64,000 nucleotides of DNA from Gautieria morchelliformis (lineage: Eukaryota > Basidiomycota > Agaricomycetes > Gomphales > Gomphaceae). Both the position numbers and the translations under genes were made by a program. Of this stretch, positions 62,606 to 64,000 are shown one piece after another. Position 1 is the first letter of the stretch, and every line of letters starts with the position of its first letter. A model generated the notes under the pieces. That model had not been told where the DNA came from and made no database searches. It saw only the letters and a program-made list of their open reading frames with translations. The DNA is taken from assembly GCA_015179125.1 (NCBI GenBank), contig WHVA01000215.1:62001-126000 (forward strand), written 5' to 3'.

Positions 62606-62821
62606 TGTAAAGATGTCGATTTGAAGACCTTGTATCACAAGGGCACAACAGAACTTGACCAATGAGTGGTATTCTGAAATGCTACATAGTGACAGGTAAG
62701 AGTAAGATGCGATGGGAACCACTGCCTGGTTCCCATGCATAAACTATACAGTGGGTCCCGAAGGGGCCCACTGGGATTATGTAATAACTAGTGTACATGT
62801 AGATACATAGGTTATTTACAC
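62606..62821 (-). repeat. LTR of element Y, 5' copy
   Basis: 216 bp, the partner of 55482-55695, with about a dozen differences. Followed outside by CCCAG. Confidence 0.85.
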
Positions 62822-64000
62822 CCAGGTCCTCCTGTGGCAACCTCCAACACCTGGCTCAAGCACTGTGACCCAAGACCAAAGTTTGTGAACCTGACCAGTT
62901 TGATGGTTCCAACCCAAAGAAGGTTCAGCCCATTTTGGTTCAGCTTCAGCTCAATCTCTGCAACCGTCCTGATGCCTTTGCCAATGACAAGAAAAAGGTC
63001 AACTATGCCCTTTCCTAGCTCCATGGCACCACTCTTGACTGTTTTGAACCAGCCCTCATAGATCCCTACACCATCGTCGACTGGGTAGACAATTTTCCCT
63101 ACTTCATTTCCGAACTCCGCAATAACTTTGGACATTTTGATATGGAAGCCGATGTGGAAAATGAACTCAATAAGCTTCATATGAAAGACACTCATAAGAT
63201 AGCTAAATACATCGTTACATTCCAGCAGCTCACTCCTCAAGTTCAATGGGGAGAAGCCACACTTCGCTGACAGTTCTACCTGGGTCTTCCATCCCGCATC
63301 AAAGACGAAATCACCCATGTCGGAAAACCCTCCACCCTGACCGACCTCCGCAACCTTGCTCAATCCATCAATGCATGCTACTGGGAACGTCACTCTGAGA
63401 TCGCTTGTGAAACTTCCACGCAGAGCAAGCATGCTAAATATTCCAACAAGAAGTCTGAGAAGGAGAAGAAGAAGACCAACTCTGGAAACAACAATGCCAG
63501 AAATAACAACAACAACAATTCCAGCACCAATTCCGGCAACCAAAATTCTACTCCTGCATCTCACAACAACCAGGCATCCGGCTCCAACACAAACGCCAAT
63601 AAGACCACTCCCAACCTTTCCAACAAACTTGGGAAGGATGGAAAACCAACCCCTGCAGAATGCCAGTGTTGTATGGACAACCCTTTGCCTTTGCTGCAGC
63701 AAAAGTGGTCACGTTGCCTGTGAATGCACCTGAGCCACTTCTTCTTCTGCCAAAGCCAAGGGCCGCACAGCAAAGATGGAGGTTCACTAAGGCTGGCAGT
63801 CGTTTTTTCACCCTCAGACCTCCTGACAATATGCACGCAGTACACCCAGTTTTCCATGTCTCTATGCTTGAACCATCAGTTCTGAACACCATAATCATGA
63901 ACAGCCTCTGCCTCTGTGAGTCATCATCAACAGAGAACAAGAATATGAGATTTTGGAAATTCTCAACTCCAAGCTCGACAAGCAAACAAGCAATACCGCT
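62822..64000 (+). mobile_element. Ty3/gypsy element X, right piece
   Basis: This resumes the X remnant after Y. The plus strand shows a Ty3-type gag core (region around 62.9-63.35 kb) and an Asn/Ser-rich gag tail. Near the window edge is a stretch like the end of a gypsy integrase (MHAVHPVFHVSMLEP). Only remnants are recognisable; the element is broken and runs out of the window on the right. Confidence 0.7.

Larger units (their letters stand above)
55482..62821 (-). mobile_element. LTR element Y, broken fossil, host of copia Z
   Basis: Two direct copies of a 214-216 bp LTR (TGTAAATAACC...ATCTTTACA on the minus strand) bound a 7.34-kb block that interrupts element X. The five bases CCCAG occur on both outer sides (55477-55481 and 62822-62826), a perfect target duplication. 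On the minus strand a purine tract (AGAGGGGGAGGG) abuts the 55.5-kb LTR, which makes that one the 3' LTR. The LTRs differ at roughly 5% of positions, so Y is older than Z. Its own coding region is eroded, and only an N-terminal gag-like Ser/Arg-rich stretch and an unassigned acidic tail remain; I cannot assign copia or gypsy. Confidence 0.8.

Overview
The window reads as nuclear DNA of a filamentous basidiomycete, most likely an agaricomycete. Host genes are cut by many 45-70 bp GT-AG introns, ORFs resume in phase across them, and the gene set (eIF2A, THOC1, Prp4 kinase, Rap1, STAND/NACHT protein, PA14-type GH3 glucosidase) is eukaryotic and fungal. No rRNA, tRNA or CRISPR array was found.

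Layout. 1-4914 is the 3' part of an old, heavily broken Ty3/gypsy chromovirus (G1). From about 5.5 to 38.6 kb lies a host gene island: a small coiled-coil protein, an N-terminal remnant of a Tnp2-like DNA transposon, eIF2A, THOC1, a 20-exon vacuolar-type MFS transporter, a mitochondrial PP2C (pyruvate dehydrogenase phosphatase type), Rap1, a convergent chromodomain-like gene on the minus strand, Prp4 kinase, a minus-strand cyclase-family enzyme, a GH3 beta-glucosidase with PA14, and a NACHT-ankyrin (NLR-like) gene. Intron phases close exactly for eIF2A, THOC1, MFS, PP2C, Rap1 and GH3, so these models are firm.

The NLR-like gene is cut inside its ankyrin array by the LTR of a truncated Ty1/copia element (C1, 38633-42029, minus). 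C1 abuts a second, much younger copy of the chromovirus (G2, 42030-48237, minus) with two nearly identical LTRs. From 48.2 to 64 kb the DNA is repeat-dominated: a decayed DDE transposase, fragments of a WD40-like and an FKBP-like gene, a 403-bp foldback element with a decayed relative, a tRNA-type SINE with poly(A) tail and target duplication, and a three-level nest. In that nest a gypsy gag remnant (X) holds an LTR element (Y, 55482-62821, duplication CCCAG), which holds a young Ty1/copia element (Z, 56182-61439) with apparently identical 498-bp LTRs.

The host genes form no pathway; most are housekeeping genes in nuclear mRNA processing (THOC1, Prp4), translation (eIF2A), telomere/chromatin (Rap1, chromodomain-like) and metabolism or transport. 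The strongest unusual signals are the CGGAA/TTCCG word saturation of the chromovirus family, the SINE, the foldback, the nested LTR stack with its missing target duplications, and several stop-less introns whose length is a multiple of three.
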